In this document: one piece after another, positions 33,336 to 43,518 of the stretch | Numbering within the stretch: the stretch's first letter is position 1 | Layout of the letters: every line of letters begins with the position of its first letter | The notes under the pieces: model-generated | What the model was told of the DNA's origin: nothing | Seen by the model: only the letters and a program-made list of their open reading frames with translations | Databases searched by the model: none | Assembly (NCBI GenBank): GCA_965205685.1 | Contig: OZ242174.1 | Coordinates: 558,001 to 622,000, forward strand | Source: WTFY01 sp965205685 | GTDB taxonomy: Bacteria; Pseudomonadota; Gammaproteobacteria; UBA4575 | Direction: 5' to 3' | Length of the DNA stretch: 64,000 bases | Translations under genes and position numbers: made by a program

Positions 33336-34682
33336 CTAATCTAGCCAATCATCAATCTTTAGTAAATCATCGACCGAAAGGGTTCCCGTGGCCTGCTTGA
33401 GCTTCAGCGTATGCAACAGGTAGTCATACCGTGCGCGTGCATGATCCCGTTTGGCACGAAAAGTCTCCTGCACGGCAAGCAGCACATCGACCGAAGTGCG
33501 TGTGCCGGCCTGGAATCCGGCCTCTGCCGCCCGGGCGGCTGACTCGTTGGATTCCACGGCCGTGGCCAGGGCTTCGACACGGCTGATTCCGGAAATCACG
33601 TTCAGGTAGGCATCGCGCACATCCTGGATGGTCTGGCGCCGTACCTTCTCATACTCGTTTTGTGCAAGCGCTGCATTGTGGCGAGCCTGTTTTGTTCCGT
33701 AATGTGTCTTGCCCCCCTGGAAGATCGGCATGCTGAACTCGAGGCCCAGCTGGGTGTCTTCTATTTCCCGAGGGCCGGATACCCCGCTGGTGTCAAGATG
33801 GGAGTATGAACCGACAAGATCGAGTGTAGGGTGGTGGCGGGATTGCTGTAACTTGATTTCCTGTCGGGCGATCTTGCTTGCATGTTCGCTCGACAGCAAT
33901 GCCAGGTTTTGTTGCAGGCCCTTGGCGACCCAGTCCTCGGTGTTGTTTGGACTCGGTGCAATAAGTTCCATGCGGTTTGACAGGGGGAACAGATTGTCCA
34001 GTCGTTGCGTGACGATCACCTCCAGTGCAGCCTTGGAGATTTCCAGCGCATTCAGCGCCTCGATTTCCTTGACCACGGCAAGATCATAGGAAGCCTGAGC
34101 TTCGTGCACGTCCGTAATCGCAATGATGCCCACATCAAAATGTTGTTTGGCCTGCTTAAGCTGACGGCCGATGGCTTTTTTCTCTGCTTCTTGAAATGTG
34201 ACCGCATCCTGTGCGGCCAGCACATTGAAGTAGGCGTCGGCCGTACGCACGATCAAGTTCTGGTGTGCGGCATCCAGGTCTACCCTGGCCTTGTCGACCG
34301 AGTTTTGTGCCTGGCGAAATTGCACATAGAAGTCCCGGTGATACAGTGCCTGGCTGAGGTTCAGGCCGTAGCCGTGAGTATTGAAGTTCACTGTCCTGCC
34401 AGGGACCCCAAAGGTTTGTCCCCGGGTCTCCTGGCGGACATCGGCCGTGTTCGCCTGGAGGTCGACCTGGGGCAGAAAGTTGGCGCGGGCAATCGGTTTT
34501 TTCTGGATTTCCGCTCGGTACCTGGATTCTGCGATTTGGATGTCGGCATCGTGCTGCTTGGCCAAGGCATACACGTCCATCAGGCCCTTGGCGGCTGTGG
34601 GCACAGGGACAACCATCCACAATGTGGCAAGCAGCAGCATGAAGAAACGGGGTGCTGTGCTCAGGTACATGATGTTTGCCAT
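33336..34682 (-). CDS. tolC: TolC-family outer membrane channel
   Basis: Trimeric exit duct for type I secretion and efflux pumps. The 448-residue protein starts with a signal peptide (cleavage near residue 31, PTAAKG), then two repeated outer-membrane efflux domains: the first with DVYALAKQHDADIQIAESRYRAE-type helix from about 35, the second beginning near residue 245. Heptad-rich helices and the C-terminal LLHTLKLKQATGTLSVDDL fit TolC of gammaproteobacteria. No dedicated pump genes are adjacent. The order pcm-rhodanese-tolC-waaA is a conserved neighbourhood in the class. Confidence 0.92.
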   Translation of the reverse strand: MANIMYLSTAPRFFMLLLATLWMVVPVPTAAKGLMDVYALAKQHDADIQIAESRYRAEIQKKPIARANFLPQVDLQANTADVRQETRGQTFGVPGRTVNFNTHGYGLNLSQALYHRDFYVQFRQAQNSVDKARVDLDAAHQNLIVRTADAYFNVLAAQDAVTFQEAEKKAIGRQLKQAKQHFDVGIIAITDVHEAQASYDLAVVKEIEALNALEISKAALEVIVTQRLDNLFPLSNRMELIAPSPNNTEDWVAKGLQQNLALLSSEHASKIARQEIKLQQSRHHPTLDLVGSYSHLDTSGVSGPREIEDTQLGLEFSMPIFQGGKTHYGTKQARHNAALAQNEYEKVRRQTIQDVRDAYLNVISGISRVEALATAVESNESAARAAEAGFQAGTRTSVDVLLAVQETFRAKRDHARARYDYLLHTLKLKQATGTLSVDDLLKIDDWLD

Positions 34683-34700
34683 GCTCCGGGCTGCCGCGGG

Positions 34701-35024
34701 TCAGTACACCGGCATGGAGGGGTCCACTTCCTTGGCCCATCCATCTATCCCAGTGGAAAGGTTGATCACCTTGGTGAAATTGTGTTTTGTCAGGAAACCG
34801 GCAACAGCACGACTGCGTATGCCGTGGTGACAGATGACGACAATTTCCTGATCGGGGTCAAGGTCGTGCAGCATGCCCGGGATCTGTCTCATGGGCACCA
34901 GCGTCGTTTTGGGAAGGTGGCAGCGTTCATATTCCCACGGTTCCCGGACATCGAGAAGTACCGGCTCGGTGTCGGCAAGTTCCAGATGGTTCTTCAGTTC
35001 ACGCGGGCTGTATTCCGCAAACAT
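34701..35024 (-). CDS. Single-domain rhodanese-like sulfurtransferase
   Basis: A 107-residue rhodanese domain. The active-site cysteine lies in VVICHHGIRSRAVAGFL near residue 66; the N-terminal LLDVREPWEYERCHLP and the C-terminal INLSTGIDGWAKEVDP complete the fold. No signal peptide, so cytoplasmic. The ATG overlaps the pcm stop by one base (TGATG), showing translational coupling. A longer frame upstream lies inside pcm and is rejected. Substrate is not determined; single-domain rhodaneses carry persulfide sulfur. Confidence 0.88.
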   Translation of the reverse strand: MFAEYSPRELKNHLELADTEPVLLDVREPWEYERCHLPKTTLVPMRQIPGMLHDLDPDQEIVVICHHGIRSRAVAGFLTKHNFTKVINLSTGIDGWAKEVDPSMPVY

Positions 35025-35674
35025 CACAACTGGAAGGCCCCGGGTACTTCGAGACCGAGCAGAGGAGGCAGGCTGGTTTCGAACAAGGTTGTGCAATGCA
35101 ATCCCTTTGGGTCCACTCGGGTCAGCAGTTGTGCCTGCATGGCCGGGGCACGGCCCGTTACCACGAACATCCGCCCATCCGCAGCCAGCCGGCTTTCAAA
35201 GACATCCCGGTATACGGGCATGGAGGCAGTAACGGCGATCACATCGTATTGCTGGTCCGCACATTCACTCAGGGCATCCCCTTGGAAAAAGCTGGCATTT
35301 TGGATTTCGAGTTTTTCCAGGATGCTTTGTGCCCGCACCGAAAGATCTCCAAACCACTCGACGGTGTCCACGTGACTGCCCAGTCTGGCGAGACAGGCCG
35401 TCACGAATCCACTGCCCGTCCCGATCTCGAGAACCCTGTCGCCGGGTTTGACCTGTAGAGCCTGAACCATGCGCGCCTCGAGTTTCGGAGCCATCATGTA
35501 TTGCCCGTGCGAAAGGGGAATCTCCAGGTCGGAAAATGCCAGGTTGTGATGCTGTTCAGGAACGAACAATTCGCGCGGTGTCCGCCGGATCACTTCCAGC
35601 ACACCGGTATCCAGAACGTCCCAGGGACGTATCTGCTGTTCGATCATGTTAAATCTGGCTTGTTCGATATCCAC
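35024..35674 (-). CDS. pcm: Protein-L-isoaspartate O-methyltransferase family protein
   Basis: SAM-dependent methyltransferase repairing isoaspartyl residues. The 216 residues have the N-terminal RFNMIEQQIRPWDV, RELFVPE and the SHGQYMMAPKLEARMVQAL stretch, followed by motif I VLEIGTGSGFVTACLA near 80-95. Canonical Pcm has a TISQP-type motif before MAP; here it reads IPLSHGQYMMAP, so the substrate-binding loop differs from E. coli Pcm and true repair activity is less certain. This variant beside rhodanese and tolC is common in gammaproteobacteria. Confidence 0.82.
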   Translation of the reverse strand: MDIEQARFNMIEQQIRPWDVLDTGVLEVIRRTPRELFVPEQHHNLAFSDLEIPLSHGQYMMAPKLEARMVQALQVKPGDRVLEIGTGSGFVTACLARLGSHVDTVEWFGDLSVRAQSILEKLEIQNASFFQGDALSECADQQYDVIAVTASMPVYRDVFESRLAADGRMFVVTGRAPAMQAQLLTRVDPKGLHCTTLFETSLPPLLGLEVPGAFQL

Positions 35675-35797
35675 GGGGCTATTTATACTCGGGTTCGTAT
35701 ATTCTTCGTGCAGGCATAAACTATATCAACATCATCCGTGCGTGAGCCACAGACCGCGCCGATGCACGGCAATATACTTGAAAAACAAGCAGGTTTC

Positions 35798-35830
35798 ATG
35801 AATCCGGTGCTGTACGGCAAATACTTTTGA
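35798..35830 (+). other. Possible leader mini-ORF before waaF
   Basis: ATG at 35798 opens a 10-codon frame (MNPVLYGKYF) whose TGA overlaps the TTG start of waaF (TTGA). Such an arrangement could couple waaF translation to a leader peptide. An AGG-containing site precedes the ATG. Chance occurrence is quite possible. Confidence 0.25.
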
Positions 35831-36855
35831 ACGCGAGGAAAATACTAATAATCGGCCCCGCCTGGGTGGGCGACATGGTGATGGTGCAGAGCTTGTTCAT
35901 GGCGCTGAAACACCAGAACCCGGGCCATGTCATCGATGTGGCTGCACCGGCCTGGTCGGCTCCTGTGCTTGCCCGCATGCCGGAAGTCAGAAACATCGTT
36001 GAAATGGACTTGAGCCATGGAGAACTGGGCCTGCTCAAGCGCAGGCGTATCGGCCGGGCCTTGCGTGGCAGGTACGACCAGTCCATCGTTTTGCCCCGCT
36101 CCTTCAAGTCTGCGCTGATCCCCTACTTTGCCGGCATCCCGCAGCGAACTGCCTACCGCGGAGAGATGCGTTACGGGGTCGTCAACGACATGCGGGTACT
36201 CGATCTGGGTGTCACCTACAAGGCCGTGGAGCGGTATGTAAATTTGGGGGCTGATCCGTCACAGCCGCTGAAGCCCCCCGAGATCCGTTTCCCCAAACTG
36301 CAGGTAGATGAAGACAAGCGCCGCAAGGCGGCGGCCCGGCTTGGGGTCAGCGAGGTGACACCCAGTGTTGCACTGATGCCCGGGGCAGAATTCGGACCCT
36401 CCAAACGCTGGCCTGCCGAGTATTTTGGCAAGCTAGCCGACCTGTTCGGGCAGGAGGGCTTCGGGGTCTACGTGTTTGGTTCTGCCAAGGACCGCGACAT
36501 CGGGCAGGAGGTGGTCAGCGCATCGAACGGAAGCGCCAGGAATCTATGCGGGCAGACCAGCCTGGAAGAGGTGGTCGACCTGCTTTCACTGGCAAGCATT
36601 GCTATCACCAACGATTCGGGACTGATGCATATTGCCAGCGCGGTCGGCTGCCCGGTGGTGGCGATCTACGGCTCGATCACGCCCGAGTACACGCCGCCGT
36701 TGTCCAGTGTCGCAAGGACCCAGTACCTGAACCTGGAGTGCAGTCCCTGCTGGCAAAAGCAGTGTCCGTACGGGCATTACAATTGCCTGCGTGACATCGC
36801 TGTACAGCGGGTCTACGAAAGTGCCCGGGAATTGCTGGGAACCGAGACCGCCTAG
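35827..36855 (+). CDS. waaF: ADP-heptose:LPS heptosyltransferase II
   Basis: Adds the second heptose to the LPS inner core. The 342-residue GT9 protein has IGPAWVGDMVMVQSLF near residues 9-24, MPGAEFGPSKRWP near 184-196, NDSGLMHIASAVGCPVVAIYGS near 259-280 and a Cys-containing tail (CSPCWQKQCPYGHYNC) typical of WaaF. The start is a TTG at 35827, as no in-frame ATG or GTG fits the conserved N-terminus. The stop shares the CTAG palindrome with the convergent radical SAM gene. It acts with hldE, waaA and the other GT9 enzyme in this block. Confidence 0.93.
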   Translation: MNARKILIIGPAWVGDMVMVQSLFMALKHQNPGHVIDVAAPAWSAPVLARMPEVRNIVEMDLSHGELGLLKRRRIGRALRGRYDQSIVLPRSFKSALIPYFAGIPQRTAYRGEMRYGVVNDMRVLDLGVTYKAVERYVNLGADPSQPLKPPEIRFPKLQVDEDKRRKAAARLGVSEVTPSVALMPGAEFGPSKRWPAEYFGKLADLFGQEGFGVYVFGSAKDRDIGQEVVSASNGSARNLCGQTSLEEVVDLLSLASIAITNDSGLMHIASAVGCPVVAIYGSITPEYTPPLSSVARTQYLNLECSPCWQKQCPYGHYNCLRDIAVQRVYESARELLGTETA

Positions 36856-38243
36856 AGAAAATAGTCGGCACGGTCAAAACTGGAATCCAGCTGGTCCAGT
36901 TTTTCCGGATGGTTGATCAGGTCCTCGATGAACCAGTTGGCGTGGTTGTACAGACAGGTCACGTCCTTGCACTCTTCGGTGGCATCGAACGTCTCGATCA
37001 GCCGCAAGGTGTTTCTTTGCGTGGCTTGAAAGCTGTCCGGTGTAGCGTAGCCATGTTTTCCACCAAGCAAGGCCTGGGGGACATGACGGTACACGGGGCA
37101 GTTGAAGACGCCAAGCGGGCTGACCACCTGCCTGAAATACTGCATGTGGCAGTTATGGGGCTGCTGGCTGTAGTTCATGTAGGTGCCGTTTTCCAGCACC
37201 CTCAGGTTGGTGCTTTCCACCACGGCGAAGTTTTCATCTTCGAGCTTTTGGGCCTCGCTGATGGCATTGCGGATCTTGGTCATGGTCGAGGCCACGTGTT
37301 CCTGCTGCTTTTCTATGCCGACGATTTCCGCATTGTTCAACTCGGAACGGGTCAGGAACGGCTTGTAGGAGATGTAGTCGAACCGGTGCTGCTTGGCTAG
37401 TCGTGCCGCGGTCACCATTTCATCGACGTTCTCGATGATCCCCGTATCGTTGGTTTCACAGTCTTTCCACACGATGATGTAGCTGAAACCGATCATGAGT
37501 TCGGGGTTCAGCCGCTTGATGGGCGGGATGTGTTCGCAGATCCACTCCAGCGTGCATTTCTTGCTGCCGGGCTTGTGCATGGCGCGAAAGGTTTCATTGG
37601 TGCCGGAATCCAGGGACAGGCGTACCCAGTCACGTTTTTGCAGTACGTCTGCAACGGCTTCAATTTTTCTCATCATGCTGCCATTGGTGACCACACCAAT
37701 CTGCACATCCATGGCCTTCAGGTGACGCACGACGTCTTCGAATCCCTTGTAGGCCGTGGGCTCACCGCCGCCGATGATGATCACGGAACGCAGCCCGTTT
37801 TCCACTAGCTGGGTCAGTGAGTCCTTGAGCAGCTCATGCTCGTAGTTGATGTTCTTGTTCAGGATATCCATGTCCACGCAATGATCGCAGCGGTAATTGC
37901 AGGCGGTGGTCACATCCAGGTTGATGGATACCGGGGCATGTTGGGGTGCGTTTTCCAGTGCCTGCTCGAAGGTCACGGCATCCGCCGCATAGCCCTCTCG
38001 CCACTGTGCCTGCCAGCGCACATACTCCTTCAGGTTTTCCAGCACTTCGGGCTGGCGGAGCTTGCCCATGAAATCATGCAGCGGGGACAACTCGGTCTGT
38101 TTCTCCACCGGGTGTTTCGTGGCTTTGACGTGCAGGGGCTGCGCGACAGTGTCCGGGTTCGATCGCAGACCGAACTTGCTGTAGTTGATCAACGGCGAAA
38201 CCTTGATCAGCACCTCGCCGCTTTCGGAGTGTATTTTTTCCAT
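36852..38243 (-). CDS. Radical SAM protein with SPASM-like C-terminus
   Basis: Product not identified. The 463-residue protein has the cluster-binding motif CNYRCDHC near residues 113-120, preceded by SINLDVTTA, then IIIGGGEPTAYKGF near 160, the usual radical SAM order. The C-terminal part carries further cysteines (QPHNCHMQYF, GVFNCPVYRH, EECKDVTCLYNH), a pattern suggesting auxiliary iron-sulfur clusters as in SPASM/twitch enzymes. No small precursor-peptide gene is evident beside it, so a peptide maturase is unsupported. It follows the Gfo/Idh/MocA gene after 8 bases and is probably cotranscribed. Start ATG 38243 was chosen because the longer frame overlaps that gene. Confidence 0.85.
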   Translation of the reverse strand: MEKIHSESGEVLIKVSPLINYSKFGLRSNPDTVAQPLHVKATKHPVEKQTELSPLHDFMGKLRQPEVLENLKEYVRWQAQWREGYAADAVTFEQALENAPQHAPVSINLDVTTACNYRCDHCVDMDILNKNINYEHELLKDSLTQLVENGLRSVIIIGGGEPTAYKGFEDVVRHLKAMDVQIGVVTNGSMMRKIEAVADVLQKRDWVRLSLDSGTNETFRAMHKPGSKKCTLEWICEHIPPIKRLNPELMIGFSYIIVWKDCETNDTGIIENVDEMVTAARLAKQHRFDYISYKPFLTRSELNNAEIVGIEKQQEHVASTMTKIRNAISEAQKLEDENFAVVESTNLRVLENGTYMNYSQQPHNCHMQYFRQVVSPLGVFNCPVYRHVPQALLGGKHGYATPDSFQATQRNTLRLIETFDATEECKDVTCLYNHANWFIEDLINHPEKLDQLDSSFDRADYFL

Positions 38244-38251
38244 GAGCCGGG

Positions 38252-39226
38252 TTACGAGTCTATAGCCAGATAAATTTGCAGCAAGTGTTCCATCCCGTCG
38301 ATCAGCGCAGTCTCGTCCACACCGCATCCAGAATGTATGGAGCCCAAAAAGTTCTTAACCGAACACATCAGTGGATCCACGATCGGTACCTGTTTGTCGG
38401 AAGACCGCAATGATATCAGGTAATCCGGGAGTTCGACATGTCTGTCGGCGCGTTGCTGGTTGATGGCATAGGCGGCGGGTTTTGGCAGGACATCCGTTGA
38501 GTTCAGGCCCAGGGAAACCGTGCAGTCACCTGTGGCATGCAGGTAGTCAAAGACGATCTGTAGGTCTCGGCCTGGCTCGTCGCTCGGGGAGTCGCAGCGA
38601 AGATCCTGGATGCGCCCGGCACCGAATAACGCATACAGCATGCTGAGTGCATGAGGTGCGGCATCGATGATCATGTCCTTGCCCGTGCTTTGCGGGGAAA
38701 GCCACATGGAAAATGTTTCGATGGTCCGGGGGTCCGGGTTTGGCTGCGGATACAGTGTATAAAAGCCCGGCAATGTGAAAACCCATTGCGTGTTCAGCTG
38801 CAGGGTGATGTTGCTTTCTCGGGCACGCTCGACCAGGCGCAGGGTATCGTTGCTGAGGCGCTGTGCACACGCAGGCGTTCGCATTTCCTGTTCAGGCCAC
38901 CAGAGCGGCTTTTCGCAGAATGCGTGGCAGCCGGCATTCGTTGCCGCTTCCAGGTAGCGAAAATGTGTGGAGGGGGGAGAGCAGATCGCTACAATGTCAA
39001 TGGGCTCGGCCTCCAGAGCTTCTTCCATCCCTGCAAAAGCCCGGCACCGGATGCCGTACTCTTTTTCCAGATCGGTTGTGGCGCGGGTGGCGGACGTGAG
39101 GGAACTGCTGACCACGGCGCGGATGTCGCAGCCCAGCTGGTGAAAGGCCCTTGCAACGTAGGGGCCTGTGCCCTGTCGGCTTCGAGCGGGTCCCACCACG
39201 GCAATTTTGAAGGGCATTGTATCCAT
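38252..39226 (-). CDS. Gfo/Idh/MocA-family oxidoreductase
   Basis: NAD(P)-dependent dehydrogenase of unknown substrate, likely a sugar or cyclitol. The 324-residue protein has an N-terminal Rossmann fold beginning FKIAVVGPARSRQGTGPYVARAF, the DIVAICSPPSTHFRYLEAA stretch near 77, and the EKP signature CEKPLWWPE near 103. The nucleotide fingerprint is unusual (GPARSRQGTGP instead of GxGxxG). It leads the pair with the radical SAM gene. ATG 39226 is used; an ATG at 39217 is equally plausible. It is divergent from thiC, whose riboswitch lies 114 bases away. Confidence 0.82.
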   Translation of the reverse strand: MDTMPFKIAVVGPARSRQGTGPYVARAFHQLGCDIRAVVSSSLTSATRATTDLEKEYGIRCRAFAGMEEALEAEPIDIVAICSPPSTHFRYLEAATNAGCHAFCEKPLWWPEQEMRTPACAQRLSNDTLRLVERARESNITLQLNTQWVFTLPGFYTLYPQPNPDPRTIETFSMWLSPQSTGKDMIIDAAPHALSMLYALFGAGRIQDLRCDSPSDEPGRDLQIVFDYLHATGDCTVSLGLNSTDVLPKPAAYAINQQRADRHVELPDYLISLRSSDKQVPIVDPLMCSVKNFLGSIHSGCGVDETALIDGMEHLLQIYLAIDS

Positions 39227-39339
39227 TGCAGTCCGGTTACCGCATAACAGCCTACTGGCAGTAGCCGGTAGGGGCAAGCCTTGGCAAGGGCACATTGCGT
39301 ATACACAAAACCGGCCTGATCCTTTAGTATTACAGACGT

Positions 39340-39426
39340 TGAGGCTAGGGGTGCCCGGCTATGTCTACGGGCTGAGAGTGACCCTTGGAACCTGAACCAG
39401 ATCATGCTGGCGGAGGGAAGCTTGAA
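39340..39426 (+). promoter_or_regulatory. TPP riboswitch (THI element) controlling thiC
   Basis: The conserved pieces are in order: AGGGGTGCCC (39347-39356), CTGAGA (39372-39377), ACCC then the ACCTGAACCAGATCATGCTGG segment's core CCTGAACCAGATCA (39391-39404) and GCGGAGGGAAG (39410-39420). Outer bases AGGCT (39342-39346) and AGCTT (39419-39423) can pair as helix P1. It lies 68 bases before the thiC ATG; thiamine pyrophosphate would repress expression. No terminator hairpin is obvious, so control may act on translation. Confidence 0.93.
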
Positions 39427-39494
39427 TGCAGAAATTCCTTGGCATGCGCTTTTTCTCTGCTGCGATACGATTGCCCTAGCACGAGGTAGACTTT

Positions 39495-41387
<1,893 letters not shown>

Positions 41388-41413
41388 CCGGGATTCCTCG
41401 GGAGAACGTTACG

Positions 41414-42037
41414 GTGATTCGCAAATTACAGCTTGTGACAGGCGATCAGGCACTGGCTGGCCGCTCGCAGGCGATGCCGGTGACAAACCGGCACTATGTG
41501 AACGGCAACCCGCTGTCCCCGCCTTTTCCTGACGGCATGGCTCTGGCCATGTTCGGGCTGGGCTGTTTCTGGGGGGCCGAGAAAAAGTTCTGGGAGTTCC
41601 CGAAGGTGTATTCAACTTCTGTGGGGTATTCAGGCGGATTTACCCCAAACCCGACCTATCGGGAAGTCTGTACCGGCATGACGGGACACAACGAGGTCGT
41701 ACGCATCGTGTACCCGCCTGACCGTGTCAGCTACGCAAGTTTGCTCAGGCTGTTCTGGGAGTCGCACGACCCCACCCAGGGGATGCGCCAGGGGAACGAT
41801 GTAGGCACCCAGTATCGCTCGGGCATCTATGTGTATGACGAGACACAGGAGGCCATTGCCGAGCAGACCCGGCAGCAATACCAGCAGGCACTGTCCCTGC
41901 AAGGCTATTCGTCCATCACGACCGAAATTGCCGAGGCCTCGGAATTTTACTATGCAGAGGATTACCACCAGCAATACCTGGCCAAGAACCCGAACGGCTA
42001 TTGCGGGCTGGGCGGGACCGGGGTTGCATTGACGTGA
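41414..42037 (+). CDS. msrA: Peptide methionine sulfoxide reductase MsrA
   Basis: Repairs methionine-S-sulfoxide in proteins. The 207 residues match the long E. coli type: active-site GCFWGAEKKFW near residue 50 with catalytic Cys51, GYTGGYTPNPTYREVC-like GYSGGFTPNPTYREVCTG, and FYYAEDYHQQYLAKNPNGYCGLGG at the C-terminus with the resolving cysteine. It starts at GTG 41414. The gene follows thiC after 26 bases and pdxH follows it after 18, so the three may be cotranscribed under the riboswitch, though no functional link is required. Confidence 0.96.
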   Translation: MIRKLQLVTGDQALAGRSQAMPVTNRHYVNGNPLSPPFPDGMALAMFGLGCFWGAEKKFWEFPKVYSTSVGYSGGFTPNPTYREVCTGMTGHNEVVRIVYPPDRVSYASLLRLFWESHDPTQGMRQGNDVGTQYRSGIYVYDETQEAIAEQTRQQYQQALSLQGYSSITTEIAEASEFYYAEDYHQQYLAKNPNGYCGLGGTGVALT

Positions 42038-42055
42038 CCGCAGCGAGAATGCCCG

Positions 42056-42679
42056 ATGCAGAGAAAGAACGAGACCCCAACGCTGGAGGAGCAAACTGCC
42101 GAAAGAAATCCCCTTGACCAGTTCGGACAATGGTTTGACGAGATGCTCGCTGCAGGGTTTGCAGAGCCCCATGCGATGAATCTGGCGACGGTCAGCCGCA
42201 CGGGCGAAGTGTCCTCGCGCATGGTCCTGCTGAAGTCATTCGATGAGGCGGGATTTGTTTTCTTTACCAATTACAACAGCAGCAAGGCCCAGGATCTGCA
42301 CGCCACACGAACCGCTGCACTTTGTTTCTGGTGGGACAAGCTGTATCGGCAGGTACGAATTTCGGGCCGGGTCGAGAAAATACCGGCTGCGGATTCCGCC
42401 GAATATTTTCGTTCACGTCCCAGGGGGAGCCAGCTTGGCACCCTGGCCTCGCAGCAAAGTCAGGTGGTCGAAGACTATTCGGTACTGGAAAAGGCGTACC
42501 AGGATCTGCAGCAGCGTTACCAGGACCAGGAAATCCCCTGTCCTGAACACTGGGGGGGCTACCGGATTATCCCGAGTCAGTACGAGTTCTGGCAGGGACG
42601 CCCGAACCGGCTGCACGATCGCCTGCGCTACATGCTGACCGCAGCTGGAGCGTGGAAGCTCGAAAGACTTTCGCCGTGA
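42056..42679 (+). CDS. pdxH: Pyridoxamine 5'-phosphate oxidase
   Basis: FMN-dependent oxidation of pyridoxamine or pyridoxine phosphate to PLP. The 207-residue protein has MNLATVSRTGEVSSRMVLLKSFD near 40-62, FFTNYNSSKAQDL near 69-81, the FMN-binding FWWDKLYRQVRISG, RPRGSQLGTLASQQS and the terminal EFWQGRPNRLHDRLRY, all typical. It is the third gene in the thiC-msrA-pdxH series and supplies cofactor to many enzymes including SgaA and IlvE. Confidence 0.96.
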   Translation: MQRKNETPTLEEQTAERNPLDQFGQWFDEMLAAGFAEPHAMNLATVSRTGEVSSRMVLLKSFDEAGFVFFTNYNSSKAQDLHATRTAALCFWWDKLYRQVRISGRVEKIPAADSAEYFRSRPRGSQLGTLASQQSQVVEDYSVLEKAYQDLQQRYQDQEIPCPEHWGGYRIIPSQYEFWQGRPNRLHDRLRYMLTAAGAWKLERLSP

Positions 42680-42705
42680 ATCGTGCAGGGCGTGCTAGTC
42701 GAGTT

Positions 42706-42924
42706 TCATTCATAGACCAGATGCCACTCAGGATCCGGTTTCTGTTTTTCAGGCCAGTACGTCTTGTCCGGATTTTCCAGGTTAAGCGCTTCACATTTCT
42801 CACGCGCCTCACCAAAGGTCATGGTCTCGTCCGTGAACCTGCCTGTTTCAAATTCGTATTTGTATTTCCACGCGATAATGTAGCCGGGATCATCGGCCTG
42901 ACGCACCAAGTTTTCTGTACTCAT
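42706..42924 (-). CDS. Small conserved-looking protein, 72 aa, unknown
   Basis: Not recognised. Acidic cytoplasmic protein without signal or membrane segment, rich in Glu, Lys and aromatic residues (YIIAWKYKYEFETG, PEWHLVYE). A good AGGAA ribosome site lies 8 bases before the ATG, the main evidence that it is real. Tail-to-tail with pdxH (26 bases). The 180 bases upstream, towards the next minus-strand gene, contain only a short GC stem (43071-43087). Confidence 0.55.
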   Translation of the reverse strand: MSTENLVRQADDPGYIIAWKYKYEFETGRFTDETMTFGEAREKCEALNLENPDKTYWPEKQKPDPEWHLVYE

Positions 42925-43104
42925 AGATAGTTCCTGTTCATAGCGCCAAATTCTGGCAAATCATCTTCCCCTGGGTATCGAAATAGGATGACTGCACAAT
43001 GCCTGTGTCAGCCGGGGGTTTTTATCAAAAATGCCGGTCCGTATGCAACTTTTTCAGTCCGTCAATCCCTCGCCCTGCAACCGGGCGGGGCGCACCGACT
43101 GATT

Positions 43105-43488
43105 CTACCCCGAAACCTGCGGGTCGGTGACTCTGCGATGAGCTTCCAGGGAGACTTCCCACTGTACTTGGTAGACACTCTGGCCAGAAGTGGGCCCTTT
43201 GGGCCCGCTCGGGCTGATGGTTGTCGACTGCGGTCCCATGACCTGGCGGTAGTAGCGGACCACAGCTTGCGGAAATTCGGGGCACTCAAAGGGCAGGGCA
43301 TGGCGCACTTCGAAAACCAGTTCCTGGTCTTCCCCGACTGCGGTCTTCAGGTCTGCCAGCAGGTGGGAGTGGAAACTCCCTTCAAACTCCACATCAAACA
43401 GCACCTTGCTGGTCGGTTTGTCCCCGTGCCCGCCGGCTTTTGCATGATCAGGAAACAGGCCGTGGAAAAAGAAGGTTGCTTGAGCCAT
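43105..43488 (-). CDS. Hypothetical cytoplasmic protein, 127 aa
   Basis: Not recognised. The sequence has regular alternating hydrophobic pattern (KVLFDVEFEGSFHSHLLADLK, then ELVFEVRHALPF) consistent with a small alpha/beta domain, and a less ordered C-terminus. No signal peptide or membrane segment. ATG 43488 is chosen; the frame remains open upstream, but those residues would run antisense to the divergent small gene at 43519. The two ATGs are only 30 bases apart, so their promoters must overlap each other's 5' ends. Confidence 0.5.
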   Translation of the reverse strand: MAQATFFFHGLFPDHAKAGGHGDKPTSKVLFDVEFEGSFHSHLLADLKTAVGEDQELVFEVRHALPFECPEFPQAVVRYYRQVMGPQSTTISPSGPKGPTSGQSVYQVQWEVSLEAHRRVTDPQVSG

Positions 43489-43518
43489 GCAGAACCGGGG
43501 TACGCTACAATCGAGTCC

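Noticed and set aside
42988..43518. Long plus-strand frame extending the 75-residue protein upstream
   Set aside because: The added part has coding-like character only on the opposite strand (127-residue protein), and a plausible internal ATG at 43519 begins the compact domain.
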